The notes beneath the pieces are model-generated. The model was not told the origin of the DNA, searched no databases, and was given only the letters and a program-made list of their open reading frames with translations. Made by a program: the position numbers and the translations under genes. From assembly GCA_964019415.1 (NCBI GenBank), contig OZ025871.1:1139629-1203628 (forward strand): a stretch of DNA of 64,000 bases, read 5' to 3'. Shown here one piece after another: positions 36,887 to 53,115 of the stretch (position 1 is the first letter of the stretch; each line of letters begins with the position of its first letter). This stretch comes from Ianthella basta. Its lineage: Eukaryota; Porifera; Demospongiae; Verongiida; Ianthellidae.

Positions 36887-38698
36887 CATGCACACCTCTT
36901 GAATATGGTAATCCTGTTGGTATTCACTGCAGAATGACAACCCTGGCCCCGGTAAATATGCCAGTATGTCTGGCCCTCTGGAAGGCCAAAGTACTTCAAG
37001 CTCTCAGCGTGGAACAGGTGGATTTGCCTCAAAGGTACAGTGGAACCTGTCTAAGATGGTCACTGTGTTAGGCAGTTGCCTCTCTAAAACAGTCAACCTC
37101 CCCAACCCCAAATAGCACTAATGCATCACATTCTACCTATGTATGGCAGCCACCTCTCTATAAAGGCCAGTTAGAGCTGACCCACAGGTGGCTACTGTAT
37201 CATGAACACAATGGTGGTGTGTGTTTTTGTGTAGTTAGCATCAGGTGGTTCATGTTACCTAATTCCAACAGCTCTGCTGTGATGTGTCCCATTTGCTGAT
37301 AAAATCTCAAGTGACACGCAAATCACACGCACTGACATCATGCAGCATCTTGCAGCATCTTGCAGCATTCTTGTGACAAATGACATTCAACCAACGCCTC
37401 ACCTCTGAACCCTGGCCTCACCATAATACATACCTGAATGGTTTATGTCCCCACCTTATGTTGCCAAATGAGGTCAATGTTCCAAGGTGATTTGTGAGTC
37501 AAAGGACATTTATGATAACCAATTCGCAAAATGCTATAAATTTGCTGGTACGTACGTATATGTATTTGCTTAGTTGCTTGCATCAATATAAACCGGAATG
37601 CAGCAGGGCAGTGCTCGGCACTTCCTCCCCAGATGACTTTGACTTAATCTAGTCCCGATGACATTCATTTTTACATGCAAGTGCACTAGTTATTAATTGC
37701 TCTATAGAGTGGCCTACATGATTTTTTAGGATTTTATCGTGCTTCAATCATTGTTATTAATTATAATTTTGTATTATGTTACTCACCAGTACACTTAGCA
37801 TTTGTTGTTGTAAACAACACATTTAGCAGCTGTTCTCCGCAATATAAATTGTACGTAAAATAAACCGTATTATTATTCAACGTGAAGTACAAGGCCATGT
37901 ACATACTTACTAAGTAATGTCAAGGAATGAAGCTTGGCAGCTGTGGAAAGTTGTGGCAGGTGGTCCCACACCTCCTGCGGCAGACATCAATAGCTGTTGG
38001 TATTATGTATAGTGTCTGTTGTTTATTAAATGCTGTTTGTATCCGCAGACGAGGCGATTTGGCCGTGATAAGCTGTCCTCCCTTGGTCCTGGCAAGTATA
38101 GCCCACACCTACCAACGTCAAAACTGGATTTCAGCAAGGGAGGGAGTAGGTGGGTGTGGGGGAAGGTGGAAGGGGAGAAGGTGCATATGTGTGGGTGCAT
38201 GTGCTTTTGAGGTGCTCTTGTGCATTAGCTCTAGATCTTGTATTGCTCGCAATGTACTTTTCACCTGTTTCTCTCTCTTCAACGTGTCTCCTGTGCAGCA
38301 ACTTCCAGAAGCCCCTTATTGATAGGTCCTCCATTCCCCTCAACTCCCTCCCTGCACCAAACTCCTACGAGGTGAGAGGGACTGCCTCACATTGCACGTT
38401 GTATGTATGTAGCTGTCACTGACCAGGGAGCTAGCAGTAGTCTGTGTGATGTGTGTGTGTGTAGGTTCTTATTCAGATTCTAATTGCTATTGTCAGAGTT
38501 TTTACCTATTTTTGTGGATATTGTACACTTGTCTATGGTATGCATGTACTCCTTAAGAAATGCTGTATCTGTACGTGTACGTGTATGTGTTGCTTGTTAA
38601 GAGTGGTACCTCCTTCCATGTCCTACAGTTGAGTGAGGGGCTGAACAGACACAGTGTGGCTGCCTCAGCGGCTTTTAGATCAAAGTGGGTGTCTGCCA

Positions 38699-38794
<96 letters not shown>

Positions 38795-40248
38795 ATGTGC
38801 ATTTTGTGTTAGCATTGCATTGTGTATTAATTTTTATGCACTGCTGAGCAATTAGCAGCAGAATGAGTTATGTGGAATGTGAAAGTCACTAGACCATGTC
38901 CGCTTGTGTTCAGAACAAAGCGTGGGCTCTTCAACCCCAGCGAGAAGGCCCTCCCCGCCCCTGGTGAGTGATACTGAGCACACAACAGGCATTAGAGTCA
39001 CGGCCTCTCTCAAGGCCCACCATGAAGTGCATGTTGTGTGCAGGGCAGTAAGGGGAATAAGGTGTTGTCCAGTGGACGCTGCAATATTTCTCACTCGCTT
39101 GATGAACTGTTATGAAGTTGACTATGAGACATTGAAAATGTGATTGGTTAATTTGCATCACTGGTCACTGATTTGGCCTGTGCAGGTCAGTACTCTGTCA
39201 ACGATACACTGGTCAAACAAAGGGCGCCCTCCCACTCGGGAGTTTTCAAGTCCAAAGTTGATCGTGGGAAGTTCCTGCAAGGCTTGAAGGTGAGTTGTTC
39301 TCCTACTGGATGTGATCATGAGTATATGTAGCGAGTGCAGTGTGTGCCTTTGGTGCCCAAGTCACATGCTAGCCGCTATAATTCATTTGCTACTGGACAT
39401 GAATGTGTGCAGGTGCATGTCCGCCTTAGCTAATATAGTCCTCCAGTGGAACCCACACCTTGAGATACGTACGTAGGTCATTCTTCACTGATTCCCTCCC
39501 CTCCCTCCCCTCCCCTCCCCTCCCTCCCTTCCCTCCCCTCCCCTCCCCTCCCTCCCTTCCCTTCCCCCAGGGTCCTGGGCCTGGTGCCTACTCTCCCTTT
39601 GACACTCCCACTCATACCTCACGGCAAACAGACAAGACACATTTAAAGTGAGTTGTCCTATGAAGACAGGGTGGACCCACACACAAGCACATTGGCATCC
39701 ATTTATACAGAGCCACATCCAGCAGTGTTTACACTCAAGAATCGTGTTAGCAGTGTTCTCTCTAGGCTGTTGAAGGGTTTATATGCTCTGAAGCCCTTCT
39801 TGCTCCTTGAGGCTACAAACATAAGCTGTACCCTCCTTGAATGGTATTCTCCTGTCCTGTGTTTGTAGGAGAAAGCACTACTTGTGCCTGTCGGCGCCTG
39901 CTGTCCCTCCTCTTCCCGACCCGCCCCCTCCTGGGCCTGGTGCCTATGAGATGGTTGACTACTCTGGAGGCAGGAAGATGCCCTCAGACGGAGCAATGTT
40001 TCGCTCTACCACAGCTCGCTGGGAGGCACCCATCCTTGATGAGGATGCCCCAGGACCAGGTGGGCGGGGCACAAGGGCGTGGCACACAAAATGACACCAA
40101 TTTGGAGGATTGTGTGTGTTGTATTTAGCTACTGTTTGCAGTTTGTTGACAGACTACCATTCTCCTTCTGCATACTGCAGGCAGCTACTTCCCCAGTGCA
40201 CCAGCAAAACAATCATTCTTGTACAATGTCCACAAACAATGGGTTTAG
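36306..40248 (+). CDS. STPG1: STPG1, sperm-tail PG-rich repeat protein
   Basis: Eleven exons: 36306-36399, 36600-36733, 36933-37034, 38049-38149, 38299-38371, 38629-38684, 38914-38963, 39186-39289, 39571-39647, 39869-40059, 40181-40248 (TAG); all phases agree, 349 aa (human STPG1 334). Repeated STPG motifs of P-G-P-G-x-Y form are plain: NPGPGKY, GPGKYSP, APNSYE, APGQYSVND, GPGPGAYSP, GPGAYEMVDY, APGPGSY, each followed by an F-x-S-K-type block such as GFASK, AFRSK, FKSK, FRSTTARW. EKKGFTSQAPRF near the N-terminus and KQSFLYNVHKQWV at the C-terminus align with vertebrate STPG1. STPG proteins sit inside or along axonemal microtubules; STPG1 (MAPO2) was also linked to apoptosis. The ATG at 36306 is chosen because phase and the human N-terminal length fit. 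Confidence 0.94.
36734..36884. repeat. (GTGAGTGTGT)n degenerate array at STPG1 donor
   Basis: Starts at the splice donor (GGT/GTGAGTGTGTG) and repeats GTGAGTGCTGGTGTGTGTGA-type units, so many copies of a GTGAGT donor consensus follow each other. Confidence 0.9.
37035..38048. other. STPG1 intron 3
   Basis: It opens with the MITE-like repeat (37035-37200, starting CAGTGGAACCTGTCTAAG). The rest is AT-rich unique sequence with no recognisable exon. Confidence 0.55.
38699..38793. repeat. (GT)n microsatellite near STPG1 donor
   Basis: Nearly pure TG array beginning 14 bp after the donor of exon 6. Confidence 0.95.
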
Positions 40249-40394
40249 CTCTCTCTCCCTCTCTCCCAACCCACCCACCCACTGCTACTTTCTATTTCCT
40301 AATGTTGCATGTGTGTATTTATATTTAATTCTTAAGTGTACTTGTTTGTTTGTTTGTTTGTTTATGTACGTATCTGTGTAGAGGTCATTGGGCC

Positions 40395-40400
40395 AATAAA
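40395..40400 (+). terminator. Poly-A signal of STPG1
   Basis: AATAAA 147 bp after the STPG1 stop codon, in the 307-bp spacer to the convergent MAPK15 stop. Confidence 0.6.
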
Positions 40401-40555
40401 TATTCTGCCCAAAATACAAACTTGATTAAATAAAGGTCGGTGATTGATATTATTGGTTATAGGATAAGTGAGGAATGAATGGCTGTCAACAAGCTTGTCA
40501 CAAATATGACAATGTTTGTCACCTGTGCCTGACACTGTCACTAACATGACATCTG

Positions 40556-45860
<5,305 letters not shown>

Positions 45861-46039
45861 TTTGTTTCTGTTGCTAGGTTACTGTTTGCGTGCGTTCACG
45901 GCTTCATGCCCTCAGTTTCGATATTGAAAATTCAGGTGGTCCCCCGCCTCCCCTTTCATGTGCATGATCGTGACCAGGTTCGCTATTTGCGGCAACAGTG
46001 GTTGGGAGAGTGCGTGCGAGTATCCCGAAGCACTGAAGC
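45861..46039. promoter_or_regulatory. Bidirectional promoter MAPK15 / MOXD1-like
   Basis: Divergent start codons are 179 bp apart. An X-box-like site (45870-45882) lies immediately upstream of the MAPK15 ATG. Confidence 0.65.
45870..45882 (-). promoter_or_regulatory. RFX X-box upstream of MAPK15
   Basis: On the minus strand GTAACC-T-AGCAAC, a full match to the RFX half sites GTNRCC and RGYAAC with a 1-bp spacer, 10 bp from the MAPK15 start codon. MAPK15 is a cilium gene, so the context is apt. Confidence 0.65.
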
Positions 46040-47839
46040 ATGGACAAGGTAGTATTCCTGGCCATCATTTTTGGATTGGTGTTTTGGGAGGCGGCTCTAG
46101 CCCAGGACGCGGTTTTGCAGACTGAATATGATTTCTTCACTCAACTGGGAACGAGTGGCAAGTACGAGCTGTACTGGAGCTTCGACGACTCAGCGAGCAA
46201 GATTTCGTTTGCTGTGCGCGTACAAACCACGGGATGGGTTGGATTCGGCGTGTCTCCGTTCGGCGGGATGAACCGAGCCGACGTTATAATTGGCTGGGTG
46301 AACGAGACGGGAACAGCGGTATTCCACGACAGGTTCGCAGAGACCACGGCGCTCCCTGAAATAGACCCCTCTCAGGACTGGACGCTTACTGAAGGCAGCG
46401 AAGCTTCAGGGTGGACCGTATTGAAGTTTGAGCGGCTCTACGACACCGGAGATACCGAGAGAGACCACCCTATTCTTCGTGGAACGACCAGACTCATTTT
46501 CAGTTGGAATGACGCTGAACCGGCCGAAGGTGGTAACCCCGACTACCACGGTAACAACAGAGGCACTCAGAGCATCAACTTGTTTGGAATGCTACAAGAC
46601 GTGCCTGATATTCCTCCAGATGCCATCAATCGCACCTTTCTTGTTAATAACATTCTCATCCCTCCCATCGACACCACCTACTGGTGCACCGCATTTGATG
46701 GGGGAGCGATTATCGGTCAGAAGGTCCACCACATCATCGGCTATGATGCTGTCGTTCAGCAGAACAGTAGCGAGCAGGTCCATCACATTGTCCTGTATCA
46801 CTGCGAGCCAGAAGACTTTGAGGGCCTCTCTGTGTCTGACGTTAACCGGCCATGTTCGGAGATCCCATCAGCAGCACGAGGTTGCCTAGCAAGGACTATT
46901 ATAGCAGCATGGGCCGTGGGTGGGTTGCCATTTTATTACCCAAACGATGTCAGCTACTCCATCGGAGGTCCAGGGAGTTCCCCATATTTCGTCATGCAAA
47001 TGCACTATGACAATCCGAGGATGTTGTCTGGTGTGGTGGACAGCTCTGGAATAATCGTTGTGTTGACTGAAACACCTAGGCAGCACGATGCTGGGTTGCT
47101 ATTGGTTGGGCAGGTTCTTCAAGGAATGTTCATCCCTCCACGGGCAACCAACTACTCCCTCGTTGCTGAATGCCCCTCAGATTGTACCTCCAGCATCCTT
47201 CCTTCATCAGGCATCACCTTCGTCGCCAGTCTTTTGCACACACACGAGGCAGGGCGGGGGCTTGTGGTCCGTCAATTCCGTGATGGTAACGAAATCCAGC
47301 CTCCCGTCGACATCAATTTGAACTATGACTTTGACTACCAGCAAATCAACATTATTCCTCGGCGTGTCTTACTTCCGAGTGACAGGTTGATAGTGGAGTG
47401 CTTCTATGACAATGTTCACAACGTGACTATTATAGGAGGGGAATCGACTCAGCAAGAGATGTGCTTTGGGTTCATGTACTACTATCCTCGGTTGCCCATC
47501 ACGGGCTGCTACAGCACAGCCTCCTCGACATCGTACAAGACTTTCTTGTCCCAGCAGGGGCCAGAAACACAGCTGGAAATTGTCGGGAACCTTAGTCGTT
47601 TCGGGTTTGACTTGAAGAGGTTTGTTGACAACTATCCGTGGAGCGATCAGCAATACACGATCTTCCAGGACTCTCTGATGGCTCACCAGACCCACTTCTG
47701 CCGCATTCCAAGAGAAGACGAAACAGCTTCACCCGTTAATTTGGAAGATCTGGAAGGTGGCAGCATTGTATTGCGTGTGGATGTGTTCGTTCTGATTGTG
47801 TGTGCAGTGTGTGCAGCGCTGTCACTGCGCACTGCTTGA
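46040..47839 (+). CDS. MOXD1: DBH/MOXD1-like copper monooxygenase with DOMON domain
   Basis: Intronless frame of 599 aa. Residues 1-21 look like a signal peptide. A DOMON domain follows (about 35-180, GWVGFGVSPFGGMNRADVIIGW), then the two copper type II monooxygenase domains. Predicted Cu-H ligands are His230-His231 (KVHHIIGYDAV) and His322 (MQMHYDNP); Cu-M ligands are His400 and His402 (LLHTHEAGRG) and Met474 (QQEMCFGF), all present, so the enzyme should be active. Family members hydroxylate with O2 and ascorbate in the secretory pathway. The C-terminus (about 576-596) is hydrophobic and could be a membrane or GPI-anchor signal. Vertebrate MOXD1 and DBH share this layout; orthology to one of them cannot be settled here, and the substrate is unknown. 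Confidence 0.92.
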   Translation: MDKVVFLAIIFGLVFWEAALAQDAVLQTEYDFFTQLGTSGKYELYWSFDDSASKISFAVRVQTTGWVGFGVSPFGGMNRADVIIGWVNETGTAVFHDRFAETTALPEIDPSQDWTLTEGSEASGWTVLKFERLYDTGDTERDHPILRGTTRLIFSWNDAEPAEGGNPDYHGNNRGTQSINLFGMLQDVPDIPPDAINRTFLVNNILIPPIDTTYWCTAFDGGAIIGQKVHHIIGYDAVVQQNSSEQVHHIVLYHCEPEDFEGLSVSDVNRPCSEIPSAARGCLARTIIAAWAVGGLPFYYPNDVSYSIGGPGSSPYFVMQMHYDNPRMLSGVVDSSGIIVVLTETPRQHDAGLLLVGQVLQGMFIPPRATNYSLVAECPSDCTSSILPSSGITFVASLLHTHEAGRGLVVRQFRDGNEIQPPVDINLNYDFDYQQINIIPRRVLLPSDRLIVECFYDNVHNVTIIGGESTQQEMCFGFMYYYPRLPITGCYSTASSTSYKTFLSQQGPETQLEIVGNLSRFGFDLKRFVDNYPWSDQQYTIFQDSLMAHQTHFCRIPREDETASPVNLEDLEGGSIVLRVDVFVLIVCAVCAALSLRTA

Positions 47840-47914
47840 GAAACTCCCCTCTGTCCATAATATGTTCTCTGCAGACTCACTGTAGACTGTTCTGTATGTA
47901 CCATGTACATTAAT

Positions 47915-47920
47915 ATTAAA
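47915..47920 (+). terminator. Candidate poly-A signal (ATTAAA) of MOXD1-like gene
   Basis: The variant hexamer ATTAAA lies 76 bp after the stop codon; no AATAAA is nearer. Confidence 0.45.
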
Positions 47921-48986
47921 GTATGGTATATGCATTATGTATAAAGCATAATTATCTGTGTGTACAATACAAGTTAGCATGCTATGCATATGTATACAGA
48001 TAGTGTTAACTTCATGTCAACAATCACTCGTGCAATTTGATGTACCATAATTGAGTGGCAGTTGATTATAATAATTCAATGCCTTGCAACTGATCACAAG
48101 TGAATTTGCAGCTCAAAGCGAAGGAGATTGTACAGACGACCTCCGCCCCCACAGTGTGTTGAGTTCTGAAGTGCTCACAGCTGTGATCACATCTGCCTGT
48201 GATGACATTCCTCCAGCTGTCACGAGCCCATGTGCTGTGTGCACAGCTGTTACTGTGTGTGTACATTGCATGCTCTACTGCCAATACCATAGCCGCCAGG
48301 AATGCGTGTTGGGCACAGATCGTCACGGACACTCTGCAGTAGTGTACTGTTTTTGATGTTTTAAATATCTGGAGCCATTACATGCACATACACATGGAGT
48401 CAGTGGCGGATCTAGGGAGGATCCAGGGGTGCTAAGAACCCCCCTTTTTGCTAGTCTATGTAGGATATTGGGCAGTTTTTACACCAAAAACAGGTGTAGT
48501 AGCAATACTTTGGGGCAATGTGCATATCCAAGCAACTTTGGAACCCCCCTTTCAGAAATCCTATAGATCCGCCAGTGGGAGTGAAGGCTTCTCAGCTGGC
48601 TCTCAAACCAGGGGAACATTATCCTAATACCAGTATGCAGGGGAGGAAACATGCCTTAATACATAATTACAATGCATACATATGTGCTGGTATGTATATA
48701 AACTACTACTGCATGAGTATATATAGCAAACTAGCCACAACACATTCAAATTTCATCAAGAGGAACTCAGAACAAAATGCTTGAGTAAAGGTACACACAT
48801 ATACATATACTCACATATAACATCACATATAACTATATCTGCAACTGTGGCTACAAGAGTTGAGCTCAGCTAGTACAAAAATGTATTGTAGCAATGAAGC
48901 ATGGCTAACTGGAGCAAATTTGAAATATTTGAATGCCTGGAATATACAAATCTTTTTTTAAAGAAAACATTGCATATTGTCAGAAG
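47921..48986. other. Spacer between MOXD1-like and first actin-like gene
   Basis: AT-rich, no gene recognised. It contains a short inverted-end element at 48401-48577. Confidence 0.5.
48401..48577. mobile_element. hAT-type MITE candidate
   Basis: It starts CAGTGGCGGATCTAGG and ends with ATAGATCCGCCAGTG, i.e. inverted termini of about 12-15 bp of the type common in hAT MITEs. The interior has GAACCCCCCTTT near each end in opposite-like positions. GGAGT flanks both sides but a clean 8-bp target duplication is not seen. Confidence 0.65.
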
Positions 48987-50117
48987 TTAAGGGCACTTCT
49001 TATGAACAATAGCTGCTCCGGATTCCTGGTACTCCTTCTTGGTGATCCACATGTCTTTGAAAGTAGTCAGCGCAGCAAGAATAGACCCACCCATCCACGT
49101 GCTCAGGCTGCGGTTCTCTGGAGCTACAATATCAACTGCTGTCTCCTGTGGGCTGAGGGAAGCTATCTCCTTCAGCATGCGCTCCTTGTAGCCAGGGAAC
49201 ATGGTGCTGCCACCAGAGAGCACAATCCTGGAGTGCAGTTCTGAGGATAGTTTGGGATCGCTGGCACTGATCGACTGGTAGATGAGAGATGGCAGGCCAG
49301 GGGTTTGGTGGTCTAGGAGGGAAGGCTGAAATAAGACTTCAGTGCACTGGAATTTCTCAGAACCCACAGAAATCTTACTGCCGTCAGGAAGTTCAAACTC
49401 TGCTGCACCGCTGGAGCCTGCTTTCTCCATCTCCTGCTTTGCATCCACGGAAACATAGCAGAGCTTCTCCTTCAACCTATCCAAGGCTGCTCCTTTGGAA
49501 AGGGCATCGAGCTGAGCCAAAGATCCAGAGTGGCCCGCATCGCTCAACAACTTCTCCAAGTAAGTGTTGACAGTCATTCCACCGATGGTGTCTTTCTTCA
49601 TGCTCTGGGGCATGGCATAGCCCCCAGACACTGGTACGGCAAAAGACACGTCTTCTCCACTGTCCAACACCACTCCAGCCAAGCCGCCAGCTGCGTATAA
49701 GGCAAGAACTGCTCCGATGACGCTGTACATGGCGGGAACGTTGAAGGCTTCGAACATCATCTGAGTCATCTTCTCCCTGTTGGCCTTAGGGTTGAATGGC
49801 ACTTCCGTGAGGAGAACGGGATATTCGTCCGGTGAGACGGAAAGCGAGGTGAACAGGCTCTTCCAAACGTTCTCCATGTCGTCCCAGTTCACAACCAACC
49901 CGTGATTGATGGGACGTGATACCTTGACATTCTCCTTGCTGGCCGCCAGCTGCAGCGCCTCGTCACCAAAGACGAGTTCTTCGCCTGCCGTTCCACGTCC
50001 GACCACTGTCCGGAGCACTGTTTTGGGGGCCTTGTCTCCACACAGCCCAGCGCGGCACGCGTAAGTGCCATTGTCAATGACCACTGAAACTTCTCCACTC
50101 AAACAGGGTTTCTGCAT
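48987..50117 (-). CDS. Divergent actin-like protein, copy 1
   Basis: The frame from ATG 50117 gives 376 aa, actin length, ending IVHKKCP where actin ends IVHRKCF. A candidate 3' splice site (TTTTCAG) at about 50198 suggests a 5'UTR intron, so upstream in-frame codons are probably untranslated. The actin fold is clear: VVIDNGTYACRAG, NHGLVVNWDDMENVW, PFNPKANREKMTQMMFE, VVLDSGEDV, EKLCYV, ELPDGSKISVG, VLSGGSTMFPGYKERM, GGSILAALTTFKDMW. The nucleotide pocket (DNG, DSG, SGG) is kept. Position 137 of actin (catalytic Gln) is Gly135 here, and His161 is Phe159. The D-loop is absent: GRGTAGEELVFGDEA replaces the longer actin segment. It is neither a conventional actin nor a match to ARP1-3. Tandem with the copy at 51443. 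Confidence 0.85.
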   Translation of the reverse strand: MQKPCLSGEVSVVIDNGTYACRAGLCGDKAPKTVLRTVVGRGTAGEELVFGDEALQLAASKENVKVSRPINHGLVVNWDDMENVWKSLFTSLSVSPDEYPVLLTEVPFNPKANREKMTQMMFEAFNVPAMYSVIGAVLALYAAGGLAGVVLDSGEDVSFAVPVSGGYAMPQSMKKDTIGGMTVNTYLEKLLSDAGHSGSLAQLDALSKGAALDRLKEKLCYVSVDAKQEMEKAGSSGAAEFELPDGSKISVGSEKFQCTEVLFQPSLLDHQTPGLPSLIYQSISASDPKLSSELHSRIVLSGGSTMFPGYKERMLKEIASLSPQETAVDIVAPENRSLSTWMGGSILAALTTFKDMWITKKEYQESGAAIVHKKCP

Positions 50118-51442
50118 GCTGCTCGCTACCGGAACGACGTCCTCTCCACTAATCAGAAGAAGAGAATCGGATCGGAGGATCGTTCGTGTCTTGCACCTGA
50201 AAATAGTGGGATAAAGAGGATTCGCGCACGTGATGTTATGCAATTGATCACGTGAGCACAGCGTCATTGGGTGCATTCATTTGAGGTTTACATAGACAGG
50301 AGTAGCTAGCTGTACTGTTGGTCTATAAATGGATTAAAGAGAATAAGAGGAACATAATACAGAACACTGTCACATATACGATTCGCTAGGATGAAAGATA
50401 TAGCTAAATTGTGACCAAGACATTGCTGCTTAGCAGCCATTATGAACTTGAAACATACAGTGAACAATATTATAATTATTGGCCACAATTTTAAGCGATA
50501 TATATCTTCTATCCTACTGCGTTGTATATATGACAGTGTTATGTATTAAGTAGGGGATATCTGCTACAGACACGGACAATACATATGTGACAGTGCACGT
50601 GCAGCAGGCATTCATTCACGGGTTCAAATACTTATTGAATTAGTCAGCCAGTGTGTATGTGAACGACATGCATGACGGCCTCTTGAAACTAGCACACCCT
50701 GACACGCACAGCTGGTGGGGTGCACACACACGTGTACAAGGTGTGAACACTACTGCAGTGTATCTGTGCGTGCGTGTCTGTAATTTAGTTTAAATAATTG
50801 CGATTATGATCATTTAATCACATGCACACACATGCTAAACATTTAATTGCATTGCATTGTATGGGGACCACAGCTAATACTCCACTGCATGCATATGTGT
50901 GAGAGCCTTTCCTTAATAATTGTTTGTGCGTACTTAAAATTTGTACCATGCATTCCTACATCTAGCACATGCAAACACTCCACTTGCAATTGCCTGCACT
51001 TGTATGTGGTGGTAAGGTATAATACTCCATGCAGCTCTTCGCCTTGTGCTGGTGGAACTCTGCATGGATGGTCCCCTATCTGCAGTATGCAGCACTGCTG
51101 CATATAATACACTGCAGTTGCATGCACATATACTTGCACTGTGTGGTGGTACATTTACGTGTAATTATAATATATGTTTGGTTGATGGCTCCAGAAACAC
51201 CAAATTTTCATACAAAAAGAACCCAAACCAATATAAATACACACCTGAGAAGGAATAAGGACTATAGAGATTATACAAACATGTGAAAATACATGCAATG
51301 AAACAGAAGGTTTTGATAAATTAAGAGCAATAAAGCTATCCAAAAACGTCGAACACTGGAGCAGGTCAGCAGAATACATCGGCAAACATCCAAACTCAAA
51401 AAGAATGTTTCAAAGTGTTGATTGCATATTGTCATATGCCAA
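50118..51442. other. Spacer between the two actin-like genes
   Basis: It should hold the 5' exon or promoter of copy 1 and the 3' region of copy 2. No coding signal or array is seen. Confidence 0.5.
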
Positions 51443-52645
51443 TTAATAGCATTTTCTATGTACAATGGCTGGTCCAAATTCCTGGTACTCTTTATTGGTC
51501 ACCCACATGTCTTTGAAGGAAGACAATGAAGCGAGAATAGACCCACCGATCCATGAGCACAGGCTGCGGTCTTCTTGAGCTACAACATTGATTACCGACT
51601 TCTTCTTTGAAGGGAGCGGGCTCAGGGAAGTTATTTCTTTCAGCATGCGCTCCTTGTAGCCGCGGAACATGGTGTTCCCACCAGAGAGCACAATCCGGGA
51701 GTGCAGTTCTGAGGAGAGTTTGGGATCACTGGCAGTGATTGACTGATGGATGAGAGATGGTAGGCCAGGGGTTTGGTGGTCTAGGAGGGAAGGCTGAAAT
51801 AAGACTTCAGTGCATTGGAATCTCTCAGGGCCCACAGAAATCTTACTACCGTCAGGAAGTTCAAACTCTGCTGCACTGCGGGATCCCATTTTCTTCAACT
51901 CCTGCTTTGCATCCATGGAAACATAGCAGAGCTTCTCCTTCAACCTATCCAAGGCTGCTCCTTTGGAAAGGGCATCGAGCTGAGCCAAAGATCCAGAATG
52001 ACCTGCATTGCTCAACATCTTCTCCAAATAGACGTTGACACATGACCCACTGATCATGTCTTTCCTAATCCCCTGGGGCATTGAATAGCCATCAAACACT
52101 GGCACAGCGAAAGTTACATCTTCTCCACTGTCCAACACAACCCCTGTAGTGTCACCAGTTGCGTACAAGGCAAGAACTGCTCCGATGGAGCTGTACATGG
52201 CGGGAACGTTGAAGGCTTCGAACATCATCTGAGTCATCTTCTCCCTGTTGGCCTTAGGGTTGAATGGCACTTCCGTGAGGAGAACGGGATATTCGTCCGG
52301 TGAGACGGAAAGCGAGGTGAACAGGCTCTTCCAAATGCTCTCCATGTCGTCCCAGTTCACAACTAACCCGTGGTTGATAGGACGCGATACCTTGGCATTC
52401 TCCTTGCTGGTCGACAACTGCAGCGCCTCGTCACCAAAGACGAGTTCTTCGCAGCCGTCGTCCGGACCTGCCGTACTGTGTCCAGCCAACGTCCGCAGCA
52501 CTTTGTGGGGCGTCTCGTCTCCGCTGAACCCAGCGCGACACGTGTAAGTGCCGTTGTCGATAACAACTGCAGCTATTCCTCCTTCCTCCTTGGGATCGGT
52601 GCTCGTCACAGGCGCTGAGGCCTTTCGGGCAAGATTGCCGGACAT
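51443..52645 (-). CDS. Divergent actin-like protein, copy 2
   Basis: The frame from ATG 52645 gives 400 aa. A splice-acceptor-like GCTTCGAACAG just upstream suggests the earlier in-frame ATG at 52684 is intronic. The N-terminus is about 20 residues longer than actin, then the fold follows: VVIDNGTYTCRAGF, NHGLVVNWDDMESIW, VVLDSGEDVTF, VLSGGNTMFRGYKERM, GGSILASLSSFKDMW, ending IVHRKCY. As in copy 1, the actin Gln137 position is Gly155 and His161 is Phe179, and the D-loop is replaced by a short unrelated HSTAGPDDGCEE. SGGNTMFRG differs from SGGTTMYPG of actin by a Pro-to-Arg change. Between the copies the proteins are very similar, with a 146-bp stretch identical in DNA. A tandem duplicate of copy 1. 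Confidence 0.85.
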   Translation of the reverse strand: MSGNLARKASAPVTSTDPKEEGGIAAVVIDNGTYTCRAGFSGDETPHKVLRTLAGHSTAGPDDGCEELVFGDEALQLSTSKENAKVSRPINHGLVVNWDDMESIWKSLFTSLSVSPDEYPVLLTEVPFNPKANREKMTQMMFEAFNVPAMYSSIGAVLALYATGDTTGVVLDSGEDVTFAVPVFDGYSMPQGIRKDMISGSCVNVYLEKMLSNAGHSGSLAQLDALSKGAALDRLKEKLCYVSMDAKQELKKMGSRSAAEFELPDGSKISVGPERFQCTEVLFQPSLLDHQTPGLPSLIHQSITASDPKLSSELHSRIVLSGGNTMFRGYKERMLKEITSLSPLPSKKKSVINVVAQEDRSLCSWIGGSILASLSSFKDMWVTNKEYQEFGPAIVHRKCY

Positions 52646-53115
52646 CGCGCTGTGCTTGCCTGTTCGAAGCAAAATCAATTCCAAAGGTTGCTAGATAGCC
52701 TTTTATATATCAAACAGCACCTAGTATTTCAATACTACGTAGTACAAATACTTCCAAAGTACAAAATTCTATTAATATGTGGTCAATGTTACAAAGAATA
52801 GCTCTCCCCTTTCACGGTTCGTGACAATGAGATGGGGACTCACTCGTGTGGACAATCGGGTCTCTCTGTTCTTATCTCAGCCATATACAAAATGACTGTG
52901 GTGGCAGCTGCACTGTGTCACACATGCATAATGTATGATGTCACATAGGTTGGCATGTTAACAGGACACATTTAAATCTCATGCACTTATACACACACAG
53001 TCTACACATCTGCAATACAATGTTCCTTGAGGCAGTATACAGATATCTGATCCCCTATCACTACAGAGTACACTGATCAAATAAAAATTTGGAAGGCAAT
53101 TAGCATCACATTCCT
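52646..53115. other. Spacer between actin-like copy 2 and the Tudor gene
   Basis: It contains the copy 2 promoter side and the Tudor gene 3' flank; no feature beyond that is recognised. Confidence 0.45.

Noticed and set aside
46040-47839. Processed pseudogene reading of the intronless monooxygenase
   Set aside because: The frame is intact, all copper ligands and the signal peptide are present and it sits at a divergent promoter.
50118-50276. In-frame N-terminal extension of actin-like copy 1
   Set aside because: It crosses a TTTTCAG acceptor-like site and has no actin similarity; the ATG at 50117 gives actin-length protein.
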